NCBI GenBank assembly: GCA_005281725.1
Contig: SSBO01000003.1
Span: 705,396 to 769,395 of the forward strand
DNA: 64,000 bases
Source of the DNA: Wuchereria bancrofti
Taxonomy: Eukaryota; Nematoda; Chromadorea; Rhabditida; Onchocercidae
Direction of reading: 5' to 3'
Part shown: piece after piece, positions 1 through 12,503 of the stretch
How positions within the stretch are numbered: position 1 is the first letter of the stretch
How the letters are laid out: every line of letters starts with the position of its first letter
Position numbers and translations under genes: made by a program
Notes under the pieces: model-generated
The model's input: only the letters and a program-made list of their open reading frames with translations
The model's database searches: none
Told to the model about the DNA's origin: nothing

Positions 1-2
1 AT

Positions 3-3000
3 GTTCATCCAGAAAAATACCGCAGTCGAAGTGGTCGATCAACACGAACTTCAACACCAGTTAATTTGCGTGATATTAATTGCCATCGATCTCGTTCGGT
101 TGATTTTTTGTAAGATGATTTTATTTAAGAATAAATAGAAAAAATGTAATGATTTTTTTTTTCTTTTTTTTGCTTTTGCAAAAATTTCATAAATTATTTC
201 AAAACTTAAACCTTTTTTCCCAAAATTTTGCTCATTGTTTGAATTTAGAAAGAAAGGAAAAAATTAGATTTATATGAACAAAATTAGATTTATATAAAAA
301 AATTAGATTTATACAAAAAAGTGAGATTTATATGAACAAAATTAGATTTATATAAAAAAATTAGATTTATATATTTCTAGCCAAATATATCTATTTAATA
401 TACTTGCATGTTGATGAATGAAAATTTATATCGTAGCTAACATTGGCATACTTAGTTTCCCTTTTAAATTTTACTCTCTAATATATGTATGTAAAACAAG
501 CAATCTAAATTTTGGTTATCTAAATTTTAATTCAAACGTAATATTTTTAACGTAACTTAACGTAATCTATGTTATCTCAATGACGTACCATTATTAATTC
601 CAATTTTTTCATTATCAGAAACATAAATTTCCAACGATTTTTAATGAGCTACGAATGATTATTTGATATAGCATTAGCTCTAAAAAGTTTATTTCACAAG
701 ACACTTCATGAAATTCTTCATCGATTGAGTAACTTGAATTAACAATTTTTAAATTGAAATAATTCACAACAGTAACAATAATTTGATGATAAATTTTTTA
801 AAATCAAATATGATTACTTCACATTTGATTTTAGTTCAATAAGGTAACTTGAAAACGAGTACATTCAAATTGAAAAAAAAAACTCTATTGACACCTGTAA
901 TTGAATCTATCTATCTATCCATCTACCTACCTACCTACCTATCTAACTATATATGTTTTGGGTGTGTGTGTGTATGTGTGTATGTATGTATGTGTGTATG
1001 TAAGCAAAATGTTAGTTTTAAGTTAAGCTGAGAGAATATACTAAAAGAAGGAAGAGATTATTGAAGCTTTACACAAATGTCAATTATTTGCGCCAGCTGC
1101 TGCAATTGATGAGTACCGCCGACCGGCGTGTTTCATACATGATCCATCACCACCACATTTGAAGAAGAAGGCACTCTTAGCCATTCTTCTTTATTCCTCA
1201 TTTCTCGTCACTTTTCTTTTATTTATTCTTATTTTATAAATTATTATTAAAGTAATTTTTTTTTTTTACAGCAGGTAAAAATTCAAACTTCAAAAATAGT
1301 TAATTAAATGCTATTAGTTAGTTAGTTTAGTGATTTGCTCTTTTGATTTTTTTAAAAAAAAAAAAATTTTTACAAATATCAAATGTTTAACAAAAAACTA
1401 TAATGAATTAGTGCTTGATTTGTTAAAATGAAAAGCTGTCAATCATGCATTGAATTATTATTATTTTTTCTATCAAATGTAGAATGCATTTTGTTAGTAA
1501 TATGTTTGCAAATTGTCGTCTCTTTTAATAATTATTTGAATTTCAACAAGTTGATTAATTAGATTCATATATTTTATCTCTTTTCCATCTAATAATTTGT
1601 GTGTGTGTGTTTTTTCTTTTTGTCACCTAATAATAATTAAAAGTAAATCAAGGATGACATATTTAAAAATATGGAAGTTTATCGTTATCGAGTTTAGTGA
1701 GCACAAACTTTGATGACAGCATATCGTATATTTTAATAAAGTATTTTAATAATAAACGAAATATAAAAATATATATTTTGAAATATATTTGTACCTCTCT
1801 CATTGAGAGACTAATTTGCACTCACTTACTAGTTTTTTTTTTTTTTTTTTAAACACTTTCTTGCTCTTATTTTAAAATGATTTAACAAAATAAGCATTCA
1901 TCGTTTAGCTCAATTTATTGAAACTATTTCGATAGTTTCCATTTCAATTCATAAAAACTACTTTGTTTAATGAGATAAAAAAGAAATGAATATTCCATGC
2001 AGTCTAGCACTTTTGATTTATTAAATCAATTAATCTATGATCAATTAATCAAATTAATTAATCTTCTACAGGTCTCCCATCATGGATACACCAAATAGGG
2101 AGGTAAACGATGAAAAACCAAACAATGGATCTATTTTCCCGATGATAACAGAAGAAGAGGCTAGTCTTGAATAATTTTCTTTGTACTTAAATTTAAGATT
2201 TATTTTTTCGAAAATCTATTAATCATGATTTATTAACCTGAATAATCATCGGATACTTGTAAAATTTATCATATATTTCGTTCTATTTTTTTCCACCATG
2301 CACATAACAATAGTTTAAAATGGAGTGTAAAAAAAATTGATTCATTAGGAATCGATTGTTAAAATATAACACGAAACTATAATTTTTTATATTTCGGAAA
2401 TCTATTAATTTTGATTTATTAACCTGAATTTTTATTGGATACTTAAAAATTTATATTTCGCTTCATTTTTTTCCACCATATATCTAGCTTTATGGTACCT
2501 TGTTGACATAATTAAAAGATATGAACTTAAATATACAAATATTTTTAGCCAAACAACATAATCCCTAATGATACGTCATCAGTAAAACGACTAGAGCGAA
2601 ATCTAATTACAATTAATGTTTCTGGTCTAAGGTTTCAAACTTATGAATCAACATTAGAACGGTAAGTGAAATAAATGCTTTTAATGGCTTTATCAATTAC
2701 AAAATCTTTCTGCTAGATTAAACTTTAAATTTACTTAAAGCAGAATTAGAACTTACATGTTTGATTATGATGTTTTTGAAATTGAAAATATGCATGATTT
2801 CCATAAATTTTCCATAAATTTTTCGTTTGAGTGTAAAAGCATCATTTAATGCATTATAACGCTTCTTTGCGTTTTCTCTTTTTTCAAATTTTATGGAAAT
2901 TTCGACTTTAAAACATATAAGTTACATTAGGGAAATGAAATAGCAATCCTAAAATTGTGTCATGCCAGAATTGGAAAATGAAGCATTTCTGAATTATACT

Positions 3001-6000
3001 TTTAAAAGAACACTTAACTCATCTATCTTTTATTTCTTTTAAAAATTTCTTTAACCGATCCCTCATTCAATTGCTGTCCCTCATACTGGAAATTCACTGA
3101 AAATATCCAATAATAATGAGTGGAAATATCGAATAATAATAATAATAATAATAACAATAATAATAGCAATAATAATAACAGTAATAATAGTAACAATAAT
3201 AATAACAGTAATAATATTAATAATAGTAATAATAATAGTTAATAATAGTAACAATAATAGTGGTAGTAGTAATAGTAGTAATGGTAGTAATAATTAATAA
3301 TAATAATAATTAATAATAATAATTGACAATTGATAATAATAGCGATGATAATAATAATTAATAATAATAAATAATAATAGTAAATGGACCGAGACATCGT
3401 CTAAAAAAATTATTAGGAAAAAAAGTGGAATTTCTTTTTCTTCTAAAAGTATAGTTCAGAAGTGCTAATAACAATAATAATAATTATTATTATTCATTTC
3501 TTAATTCAGTGTAATAGTATGGTACACTTTTAGGATTGCTATCTCATTTCTTAATTAGCTTAATTTTACTTAGCTTAATTTTTTTTTTTGACGGATATAT
3601 TTTATTATCAATATTATTAGATATCCATTAACACTGCTTGGTAATTCATTCAAACGAAATCGTTTCTGGGATCCCAAAAATGAAGAATATTTTTTCGATC
3701 GGCATCGTACAAGGTTTCCTTTTTTCAAATTTGAATTTTTTTTTTTTTTCTTTAGAGACTTGTCTCAATACTTGAACGACCATTGAAAATGTGTAAAATG
3801 TTTTGAAAGGGTTTTAAAATAATTTCATTTTCATCTGTTATAAGGATCAATAAACAAAGCTTTTCGTTAACATAAAAATGTATTTTGATGGTACAAAGTA
3901 TTTTGATAATATTAATTGTAATTTTTCAGTTTTGAATCAATACTGTATGCTTATCAAAGTGGTGGTATCATGAAAAGGCCGGAATCGGTACCAATCGATA
4001 TGTTTATCAAAGAGCTCAAATTTTTTGAAGTAAATTCAAAATTATAGAAAGTTAAAGATATCATTTAATTTCATTAGGATTAAAAATGATCAAATGATAA
4101 CTGCTTTACTTCATCTAAAACTCTTACCAAAAATATGAGATACGATATAATTATTTATTTATTTTGGTAACATTTGATTACGATATTGATTTTTTTTTAT
4201 AGATGGGTGAAGAACTGGTGGAAAAATTTTGGATTAGTGAAGGTTATGAGAAACCGAAAGAAATTCAAATGCCTCAAAATGTATTACAACGACAGTTATG
4301 GGAATTGGTGGAATATCCAGATTCTTCATTATTCGCTCGTATATTTGCGCTTCTGTCTATTTTCGTTATTAGCATGTGTGTATTTTTAGAACTTTTGAAA
4401 GTTTAATAAAATTTTTAGTAATTTTCCAAAAATTTGCTTCAAATTTTTAGCTTTATTAAGAGGATGTCATACTAACTTTCAGTTTGAATAATTTACATAA
4501 ATTTTAGCTCAATAATATCATTTTGCTTGGAAACACTACCATCAATGAAAGAAAATCCAGGTGATGTACGTGATTGGTCTAATCCATTTTTCTACATTGA
4601 ATTAATTTGTATTATTTGGTTTACCATTGGTTGGTTATTATTTTTTCTACTTTTTTTTAAATATTGTAATAACTAACATAGTATAAATTTATAGTTTTAT
4701 TTTCAATTTTTAGAAAGGAAATTTTGTTAATTGGAAAAATTTTTTACTTACTTTTTAGCGTGCATTTATATAAAAAAGTAAGTATTGATTTCGAGATTGT
4801 CGACTAGAAGAGAAATTTCATCCTTTAATAGACTATTTATTGCCTTAGTAAATTATAGATAAATTTCTCTCATGAGACAAACTAAACTTTCATTAGTGCA
4901 TAGATTGAGAAAAAAAAAAAAAAGAAAGAACGCCATTCAAGCCAATTTAAACTTTTGAATTAGGCATTTATTTTAAACTTTAAGTGACTTGCATGCTAAT
5001 TACTTTTGAATTAGGCATTTATTTTAAACTTTAAGTGACTTGCATGCTAATTACTTTTTCATTTTCATGCAAATAGAAATTTTAACGCTCATTAAATAAG
5101 AACTTTTAAATTTGAAACTTATTATCTTGTAAAATAGGGAAATATGCATTATTTCAGAATTACTGCTACGATTTATAAGCTGTCCAGATAAATTCAGCTT
5201 TCTTCGTTCTGTTCTAAACATCATTGATTTCGTTGCTATTGCTCCTTTTTTTGGTAATTTAATGTGGTAAGCTTAGTTTGTTTTAATCTAAAAATTTGTT
5301 TTAAACTATTTAATTTAGAAATTACGAATAACAATTTTGGAAATAGTTTCAAAATAATCACCAGTGAATTTTAATCAAAATATCATTGATAAAATGAGAT
5401 GTTATAATGTAAAGTTAAATTTCATCAAAAGAGATAGCATAAATTTTAGGATGGATTCAACCAAATCCAATTCATCAATGTCATTTGCTGTATTACGTGT
5501 TTTACGATTAGTACGAGTATTCAGGATATTTAAGCTTAGCAGGTTAAACTTTTCATTCATTGTTATAATAAGTTGAATTTGTGTTTACGTTATAATCATT
5601 AACAAGTATCTGTAGAAATGAGATAAGAGATAAGATAAATCGATGATTTATTTATGAAAGTTTAAATTTATGAAAAATTTTTGCAGGCATTCAGTTGGTT
5701 TGCAAATTCTTGGCAAAACATTTCGTGCATCCATACAGGAATTTTGCCTTCTTATCTTTTTTATGGTCATTGCTTTGGTACTTTTCTCGAGCGGTGTTTA
5801 TTTCGCTGAACAAAATGAACCAAATACAAAGTTTACCTCAATTCCTGCTTCATTTTGGTTTGTTTTGGTAGGCTTTACTATTCTTATATATTATCACTTT
5901 ATCCTTTTTAATTAGCTTTCATAATTGAAAATATCTTTTGCAACTTTTAATATAACATTGTCTTTTCATTTCAATTTATTTCAGGTTACAATGACTACAG

Positions 6001-6904
6001 TTGGGTAAGTTTTATATTTGTCGAAGATATGTATGTGTGTGTGTGTGTGTGTGTTATTTCTTATTTTGATGTTTATTAATTCAAATTTCGCTAACAATTA
6101 ATTATCTATAAGAATTATTTATTGAAACTTTCATATAGTAGTAGTACATAACCTTATCAAACGATCAAATTTTCAATGATCCGAAAAAAAAAAAATCCCT
6201 AATCTCTTGACCTTTCAGTTCATAACCGTTTTGTGCTCAAAGTATAATTTTAATTGTTCAAAATCTTTCAAATTAATAATAGTAAAGCTAAAAAATAGAA
6301 AATAACAGCAAATTTTCTGATACTTAATTTTACCTTTTTCTTTTTAACCATCGTTTTTTTTTTTTTCCACCTCACTTTTTGAAATGTTTGCACGAAATTA
6401 ACACGTAGTTAAAGTGGTAATTTGAGTCTTATTGTCATTCTTGTAAGTGTTTTATTTACTTTCTTCGTTTTGATTTGAATGTTTTTCGAGAATTTCGTTG
6501 CTTTTAAAATGAAATCACTTTTTTTTTTTTTTTTTTTTAAGGTATGGGGATTTGACACCAACTGGAGTTTACGGTAAGCTAGTGGGTGGCTTGTGTGCAT
6601 TAATTGGTGTATTGACACTTGCCCTACCTGTACCCATTATTGTAAGTGTTCTTTAGTCAATGAATAAAGGTTGAAAAACCTTTTCTTAATAATGTTGAAA
6701 AAAAAAAAAAAAAAGAAAAACTTTTGAATTATTTAACATTTTTCATCTTGATACTTTTGCTAGAACTAGTTTATTGCTTATTTACCTTATTTTCAGGTAG
6801 CAAATTTTAAGCATTTTTATCGACAAGAAACACGATTAGCACAAATGCGAATATCAGCTGAAGAAGATGAAACAAATTCAGAACATTCATTCAAATCTCC
6901 GTGA
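3..6904 (+). CDS. shk-1: Shaker-type (Kv1) voltage-gated potassium channel, 5' partial
   Basis: This gene encodes a pore-forming subunit of a tetrameric delayed-rectifier K+ channel of the plasma membrane. Phase-consistent exons are 3-109, 2072-2102, 2549-2661, 3621-3713, 3930-4029, 4203-4375, 4508-4629, 5158-5266, 5450-5542, 5687-5867, 5985-6004, 6542-6641 and 6797-6904, giving 449 visible residues. The reading frame is already open at the left edge, with an Arg/Ser-rich N-terminus. The T1 tetramerisation domain lies at about residues 63-150 ([22 protein letters not shown]). S1 begins near 190. S4 lies near 297-314 ([19 protein letters not shown]), with four arginines and a lysine at three-residue spacing. 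The selectivity filter TVGYGD is at 379-384, followed by S6 with the PVP hinge (LPVPIIVANF). The close match to Shaker S4-S6 sets the Kv1 class; shk-1 is the C. elegans Kv1 gene. The short C-terminus ends in KSP, so no classical PDZ ligand is seen. The first two exons are less certain than the rest. Confidence 0.93.
259..381. repeat. Tandem repeat of a 16-20-bp AT-rich unit
   Basis: About six imperfect copies of a unit close to AAATTAGATTTATATGAAC lie in the first intron of the Kv channel gene. No coding potential is seen. Confidence 0.75.
905..1003. repeat. Composite microsatellite (CTAT/CTAC)n followed by (GT/GTAT)n
   Basis: Tetranucleotide CTAT and CTAC units run from about 905 to 945. 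A GTGT/GTAT tract follows from about 961 to 1003. The array lies in the long first intron of the Kv gene. A 60-residue ORF across it is low-complexity and is not a gene. Confidence 0.85.
2932..3550. mobile_element. Possible MITE-like inverted-repeat element in a Kv intron
   Basis: The left arm starts near 2932 (AATAGCAATCCTAAAATTGTG). It reappears in reverse complement at the right end near 3527-3550. A second internal block (CTGAATTATACTTTTAAAAG near 2990-3010) is mirrored near 3440-3462. The centre, about 3125-3395, is an AAT/AAC trinucleotide array. No transposase ORF is present. It sits wholly within the intron 2662-3620. An alternative is a chance inverted duplication around a microsatellite. 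Confidence 0.5.
3125..3395. repeat. AAT-type trinucleotide microsatellite
   Basis: A long run of AAT units, interrupted by AAC, AGT and GGT variants, lies in a Kv intron and forms the centre of the inverted-repeat structure around it. Confidence 0.85.
4951..5052. repeat. 51-bp tandem duplication, two near-identical copies
   Basis: The unit begins ACTTTTGAATTAGGCATTTA and ends GACTTGCATGCTAATT. The second copy starts at 5002. The two copies look identical by eye, which suggests a recent event. The duplication lies in the Kv intron 4630-5157. Confidence 0.9.
5985..6004 (+). other. 20-nt microexon carrying most of the Kv pore signature
   Basis: The exon lies between a TTTCAG acceptor at 5979-5984 and a GTAAGT donor at 6005. 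It encodes VTMTTVG, and the last glycine codon is split with the next exon at 6542, which supplies the final G plus YGD. Including it restores the conserved sequence FWFVLVTMTTVGYGD. Skipping it would shift the frame and destroy the pore. Confidence 0.9.
6029..6054. repeat. (GT)n microsatellite
   Basis: A short TATG/TGTG dinucleotide run lies just downstream of the selectivity-filter microexon, in the intron 6005-6541. Confidence 0.7.
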
Positions 6905-8023
6905 CAATTAACCAACGAAGCGGTTTACTCAAGTGCTTTCTCTATCGCACAATCTACCGCTTCGTTGACCAGTTTCACCGCATCTACTACATCTTCAGAT
7001 TGAAAAAAAAAAATTAATTAAATAATAGAAAATTATTCGATTAAAATTTGATTATTCATGAGAAGATTGATTTTTTGCCAGGAAGACTCTAAAAAGTTCA
7101 GGAATTCTCATTTGTATATTCTTATCTGATGTTATTCTAGCTTCAGAATTCTTTCAACTTTTTTCTTTTTTTTTTTTTGATCCAGAAAAATGATTTAGTA
7201 TGAATTCTAAAAATAAACAGGGTATTACAGCAAATATTTACTGTGAAATGTGATCATTCTGTATACTTGTTTATATGTATATTTTGTTGTTTTTGTTGCT
7301 CATAACGTTGTCATTGATGAAAATGTCCTGTATATGGCCAATTCAATTTAATATAATGCGATATTTATTTCATTTGCCTACTGAAATAAATTGAAGGCAA
7401 TGTAAAACTGCCTCGTGAGTTTTTTCTCTTTTTTTTTTAAATCCCAATCAAGAAAAGAAAAAATAGAAAAGTGATTTCCGATTAAACAATATCTCATCTG
7501 CTGCAAATAAAAAAAATACCAAAAACTGATTTGGAATAATCATATTAGTGAATATTTTTTTACATGAAAATACAAGCTTTGCTATGGTATAGTGTGAAGT
7601 ATAACTTTTTAAAAAATTTTATTCATTTTATAGTTTATATAATAGCGAGTACCACCATCAAACCACATAATAAAATATTAATAAAACTAAACTGATTTTC
7701 TATTAACCTATACAGATTTTACTTTACGGCAACTTTACTATACAATTAATGATACAATTTTGAAAGCGATTGAACCTCAACTCTATGCAAAACTAAAAGA
7801 CCATTTTAAATGACCGGGTTCTTACAATTTTCCAAATTTGAAACTAACCATATGTGATGAATATATATTAAAACAAAATTCATTAGTACAAAAATTGAAT
7901 GAAAGAATCATTGCATTTAATACCAGCTTAAAACTTGAAAAGTGCATAAAAAATTGATGAATGAATATTTTACCTTTTGTTTAATCATTAAAAAAATAGC
8001 TCTCCTCACGTCATATTGCTCGA
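6905..8023. other. Intergenic region between convergent genes
   Basis: This stretch separates the Kv stop codon from the 3' end of the zinc-finger gene. It is AT-rich with poly-T and poly-A runs. AATAAA-like motifs near 7212 and 7385 could serve as poly(A) signals for the channel mRNA. I see no gene. Confidence 0.6.
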
Positions 8024-8232
8024 TTAAACATTATTATTGGCTTCACCTTGTGAAAGATTATATACTGTTGAATTATGCACTCTTGCAATAGTTGAATTGG
8101 TATCTTGACCAATGTAAGATGAAATGATATCATCCCTAACTGCAGCTGTTGATAAGTGCTGTAAAGAGGATTTCTCAACCAATGTCCTTGCTACTGCTGC
8201 TGCTGTCGTGAGAGTACCCTTTGGATCTAAAT

Positions 8233-11200
8233 TTAACAAAGTGGAGAAGTAGTAGGTTTGTTACTTTGCCTTACCAAAAAACTACTCGTTTTTGAACCTC
8301 CCATAGAATAATAACCAATGTTGGATGGTAGTGAAACTGTCTCTTTATTATTAATTATAATAATAGGTGGGGAAATTCTTGGTGCTCCATCTAACTCAGG
8401 GCATAATATCGTGGGAGAACATGTTACATTATTATTATTATTTTGTTGTGTACTGTATGGAAACGCTACTGTTGGAACTATTGCTAAATCATTAAGGGTA
8501 TTTCTTTGAACTTGAAAATGACAACTCAGAGAATTATCCATCAAACTACCTCGACTAAATGTTGTGGTCGGTATGGGTGAAGAACTCGTTTCAACGTTAA
8601 TCAAGCTTTCCGATGGTAAGGGTAAGTCATTTTGTAATATCTTGTCTTCTGTAGGACCGGGAATATTCACTGCAGAAAAGTCTGACTCAGTTGACTGAGT
8701 CCTGGAATAATATTTATAATCTGTGGATGGCATTTGTGTGCTTGATGTAAGTAATGAATTCAGGACATCGTTGTTATCTACCACATTGTTGGCGATGAAA
8801 TCAACTGCTGACTCCGCTCCAGAATTTGGAGATTGTCGTTGTGCGTCATTCACGACATCGACAAGAACAATTTGCTAAAAAATTTACTGCTCAAATTTTA
8901 TAGTTAAAATGGTGAAATCTTTAAGAAGAAAATTACACTTCTGAATTATGAAGTTTGCAATAACTAACCATGCCACCATCAAAGTTTTCTCCAATTTGCT
9001 GCCTCAATTGTAAAAATTCCTTAGCTCTTACAGTAGTCTGCTGCGCATCCTCTGCCATCGATTCACCTGTTCGCATTTCTCGCAAAACTATTTCTCCTCC
9101 TGGTTCTGAAAATCGGTAAACTTCCTAATCTGAACTACATGATAAAAAACTTTAATCAGTAGAGCTAATTTCATATTTAACTAAATCATTTTTTTTTTTT
9201 TTGTTTATCCATAACGATAAGTCCAGACAGCACGAATGTTCTGCATCGGCAAAGTTAAGAAAATACATCCAGTTAAACCAGAATTGCTTATATCAGATTC
9301 TTAGTAACGAACACCTCGTTATAGATTAAATTGAAAATATTCAAACTCCATAAAAGTTCAAGAATTATTTAATTTACCACAATCTTACATATATCTTATT
9401 AGACAGTTTTAAATCTTTTTTCAAGAAAATCTATGAATTTCGAAAGAGCGAGAAAAATACCGAGATCCTCTTCTGCCATAAAAACGTATAACTCATCATC
9501 TTGAATTTCGTCCTGATTAATCAATCGTACTATTTGTGCTGTACTCATGCATCCTCTGTCATTTGTTTCATGCACGGTAACTTGTTCTTCAGCACTGACT
9601 GCACAATTTTGCAAATGGCCGTGTTCAAGCATTTGTTGATGACAAGTTTTTCTATGATGGATAAAACGATACCTAAAAATTAATGCTTAAGACTAGCATC
9701 AATTTTTGCATATTAAGGAAAACAAGTGAATAAATATTAAATAGTTCTGATTAGTTATCATGAAAATAAACCTGTCTTCGAAAGAGAAGTCACAACACCA
9801 CCAAGTTACTTTTCCACGATCCATATCCACCCTAATGTTAGGTAAACCTTTTACTTCAATTACTGTTGAGAAGCAGTTTTTATTATGTACACGTTGCATA
9901 TGACGTATAAGCAATGATGGCTTCGCTGTAGTCAAACCACATTCACTACACTTTGCTCTAAATTAAATGAATTAAGTGATCCTGAGAAAATAAACAACTT
10001 TCATAATGTGCAATATGTTAGATATATATTGCAAACATCAAAACAATATAAGTCGAAAAAACTTTTAATGAATAAGAATCCAAAAAAGACCTATCTAAAA
10101 TATTTACTTACATGCATGGATTTTGATCTAGCATAGAGGTACGATTTCCTGAACCGTTTCCAGACAATGTTTGCTTTCCTGCTAAACTACCATCAGCAGC
10201 GATATCATCAAGTTTCGCAGTATTCTTTTGCGAATTGCTGGTTGTACTAGTAATGGGTGATTTTTCCGTTCGACTGCACGGCACACCGTGTACATCTTTT
10301 TTATGCTCATTCAATTCATTCACTGATAAACATACATCACCACACCATTTACATACATACCTGAAAAATGTGAAAGAGTTTAAATATTTTTTAATACAAT
10401 CATGTGTAGACACTATATTAAAGCTATAAAATCTCTTCCTAAAACTAAAAAATGAAATTCAATATTCATGTCAGAAGACTCCAGTCTTACTGTTTAATTA
10501 CAAATTCAAAAATAATTGCAATCATTATAACCTATCGGACAATAATGGAGTGATGCTATTGAAATGGGACATGATAAATCAAAATTGTTTATCTGCCATG
10601 CAACTGCATTTTAATAGTATTGATATTACTGCCTCAATCAAAAATGTTTTATATCTTCATCTCGTAGTTTTATACATAGTTTTCGATTGATAAGATTTTA
10701 ATAAGCTTGATAAATGCGATAAATCAATACTTTATAATCTTTTCCATAGCACCAGGATCATTTGAAAGTTAATAAAGAAATTAAAGAATTATAATACTTA
10801 CTTTCGTTTTCTAAAATGTGATGACTCTTTGTGCAGCATCAAATTCTTCTCATTAACAAAAACCAAGTGACACTGTTGGCAGGTACAACGTGCAACGTAC
10901 TGCAATACATATTAATCTAAAAATAATGCGATCATTTATTTGAGTTCTGTGTAAAACTAAAAAATGTGAAATATAACTTACTGAAGGACCAAAATTTGCT
11001 AATAATCGTCGTCTTAAGTCATCATTTTTCCGATGAGCACGAAAATGATTCATCATAAATTCACAATTAGCTTCAAAACTGAGACCACAAATATGACAGC
11101 TCAAAGCACCTGTGTAATGCCTATTAGCAGAACGATGTTCGGATCGAAGACTTTCTAAAAAATGCGTATCAAAAGAAGGACACCAAAAAATCTGAATTTC

Positions 11201-12489
11201 TAGGTACGTATAAGTTTAAGGAATTCGAAGTTTCCAGTATTACTTAACACCTAATATATATATATATATATATCCTTCGTTAATAATCCCACAACAAAAA
11301 GTGTACGAAAGGGACGTGCTTACGCGATCGCTTAACAATTTCCGTTAACATTCTTGTCTTCTTTAACGCTTCGCGTCGCTTTTTGGCTATCGCTTTAAAT
11401 GCCTCTCTCCTTAAAATGACAAATATGGAATAGAAGATACATAAAAGCCAGATCAAAATAACAGTAATGGAGAAAATATGCAAAAATTCCATGCCGTGTA
11501 AAGTGAAATTGAATGCACTGCTCTCAGCAATTCTTTGCAGAAAAACAAAAAGGTGACAATACCTCCTCCACTCGTTACGAATCCTTGATATTTCTTCCAA
11601 AACTTCAGGAAGGTGTGCTTTGTGTTCCATTTCAGTATGGCGTTCCAGACCAAATGAAGTCAAAAAAATACGGTTGGGACAATGCCGACAAGGGTATGAC
11701 TCCACCTCATTTGCTACACCTAAAATTATGCAATATTTAAATTTGTCAACAGGGTGAAAATTCGATCTGAAAATGGATATTGGATAGTTGAAAAAATTTG
11801 CGCTGATCCTTCACGAAATGTTCTTCACTACAACAGAGTGTCAGATATTTACATATTATCTAGCAAGGAAAACTCAATTTTTTATAGATTGTAAAGTTTA
11901 CTTGAGTAAATTACTCGATAAAAAAACTTGCCTGGAAGATTATCACAAATATGGAACATCCGTCCATCACCTGGTAATGTAGAAACTTCAACTGTAACAC
12001 GAGATGAGCTAGCCTCATCGCCTAGTGATATCCTATCATGAGCTTCAGCATGCTGGTAAATCTGAGATCGGTTGACATCGATATAAAACCGTTTCATCGA
12101 TTTCCACTGCTCTTTGTTCACATCAGCGATCTTCATCATTACTCCACCTCGAACTACGAAACCCTCTCCAACCTCATCATCTACTTCACAATCGTTCTTA
12201 ACACATTCTTTTTCTAGAAATTCACATAAACAATCAACTATTCTAAATGCGCCAGAATTATCTGTCTCTTATCCTGTCATTATTTCCTATTTCACATTTT
12301 TTTTTCCTTAACTTGTAAAATTTTTTAAATGAATTCCAAACAGAAAAAATAATAAAAATATACAGTTGAGATAACAAAATTGAAAAGTATACCCTTTTTG
12401 GCTAAAGCATTTGCAGGACGCAGTCGACCTCTGGAGATTATTCGCGGTGCTTTCTTGCAATATAGCTCCGAGACCCCAGCTCTTTCCAT
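8233..12489 (-). CDS. C2H2 zinc-finger protein, probable nuclear regulator
   Basis: Eleven phase-consistent exons in transcript order are 12489-12393, 12267-11932, 11719-11563, 11409-11324, 11154-10982, 10899-10802, 10360-10112, 9957-9772, 9672-9461, 9105-8969 and 8874-8233, encoding about 790 residues. Five clear C2H2 fingers are visible, starting CRHC, CHICGLSF, CTCQQC, CKWCGD and CSECGLT, each with a normal His pair. A sixth region (WWCCDFSFEDRY, then HHRKTCH) is degenerate. There are no TGEKP linkers, so this is not a KRAB/Kruppel-type array. The C-terminus is Ser/Thr/Asn-rich and looks disordered. The start ATG follows a TTTCCAG acceptor by 4 bases. The second exon's acceptor is weak. 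The 3' end is uncertain: an internal 48-nt intron-like segment (8274-8227) precedes another open stretch to 8024. DNA or RNA binding is inferred from the fingers; the family was not recognised. Confidence 0.8.
11720..11931 (-). other. GC-AG intron in the zinc-finger gene
   Basis: The donor reads CAG|GCAAGT, the usual form of a GC donor, and the acceptor reads TTTTAG. It is phase 1. The nearby GT alternative (CCAGGCAA|GTTTTT) leads to an early stop in the next exon, so the GC donor is favoured by frame. Confidence 0.75.
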
Positions 12490-12503
12490 CCTCCTGGAAA
12501 TAC
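12490..12503 (-). promoter_or_regulatory. Likely spliced-leader acceptor at the zinc-finger gene start
   Basis: The minus strand reads TATTTCCAG, then GAGG, then ATG. An acceptor four bases before a start codon, with no recognisable exon upstream, is typical of nematode trans-splicing. An ordinary 5'-UTR intron is the alternative. Confidence 0.5.

Noticed and set aside
849..1031. 60-residue plus-strand ORF with Tyr/Leu and Cys/Val repeats
   Set aside because: It is the translation of the CTAT/GT microsatellite in a Kv intron.
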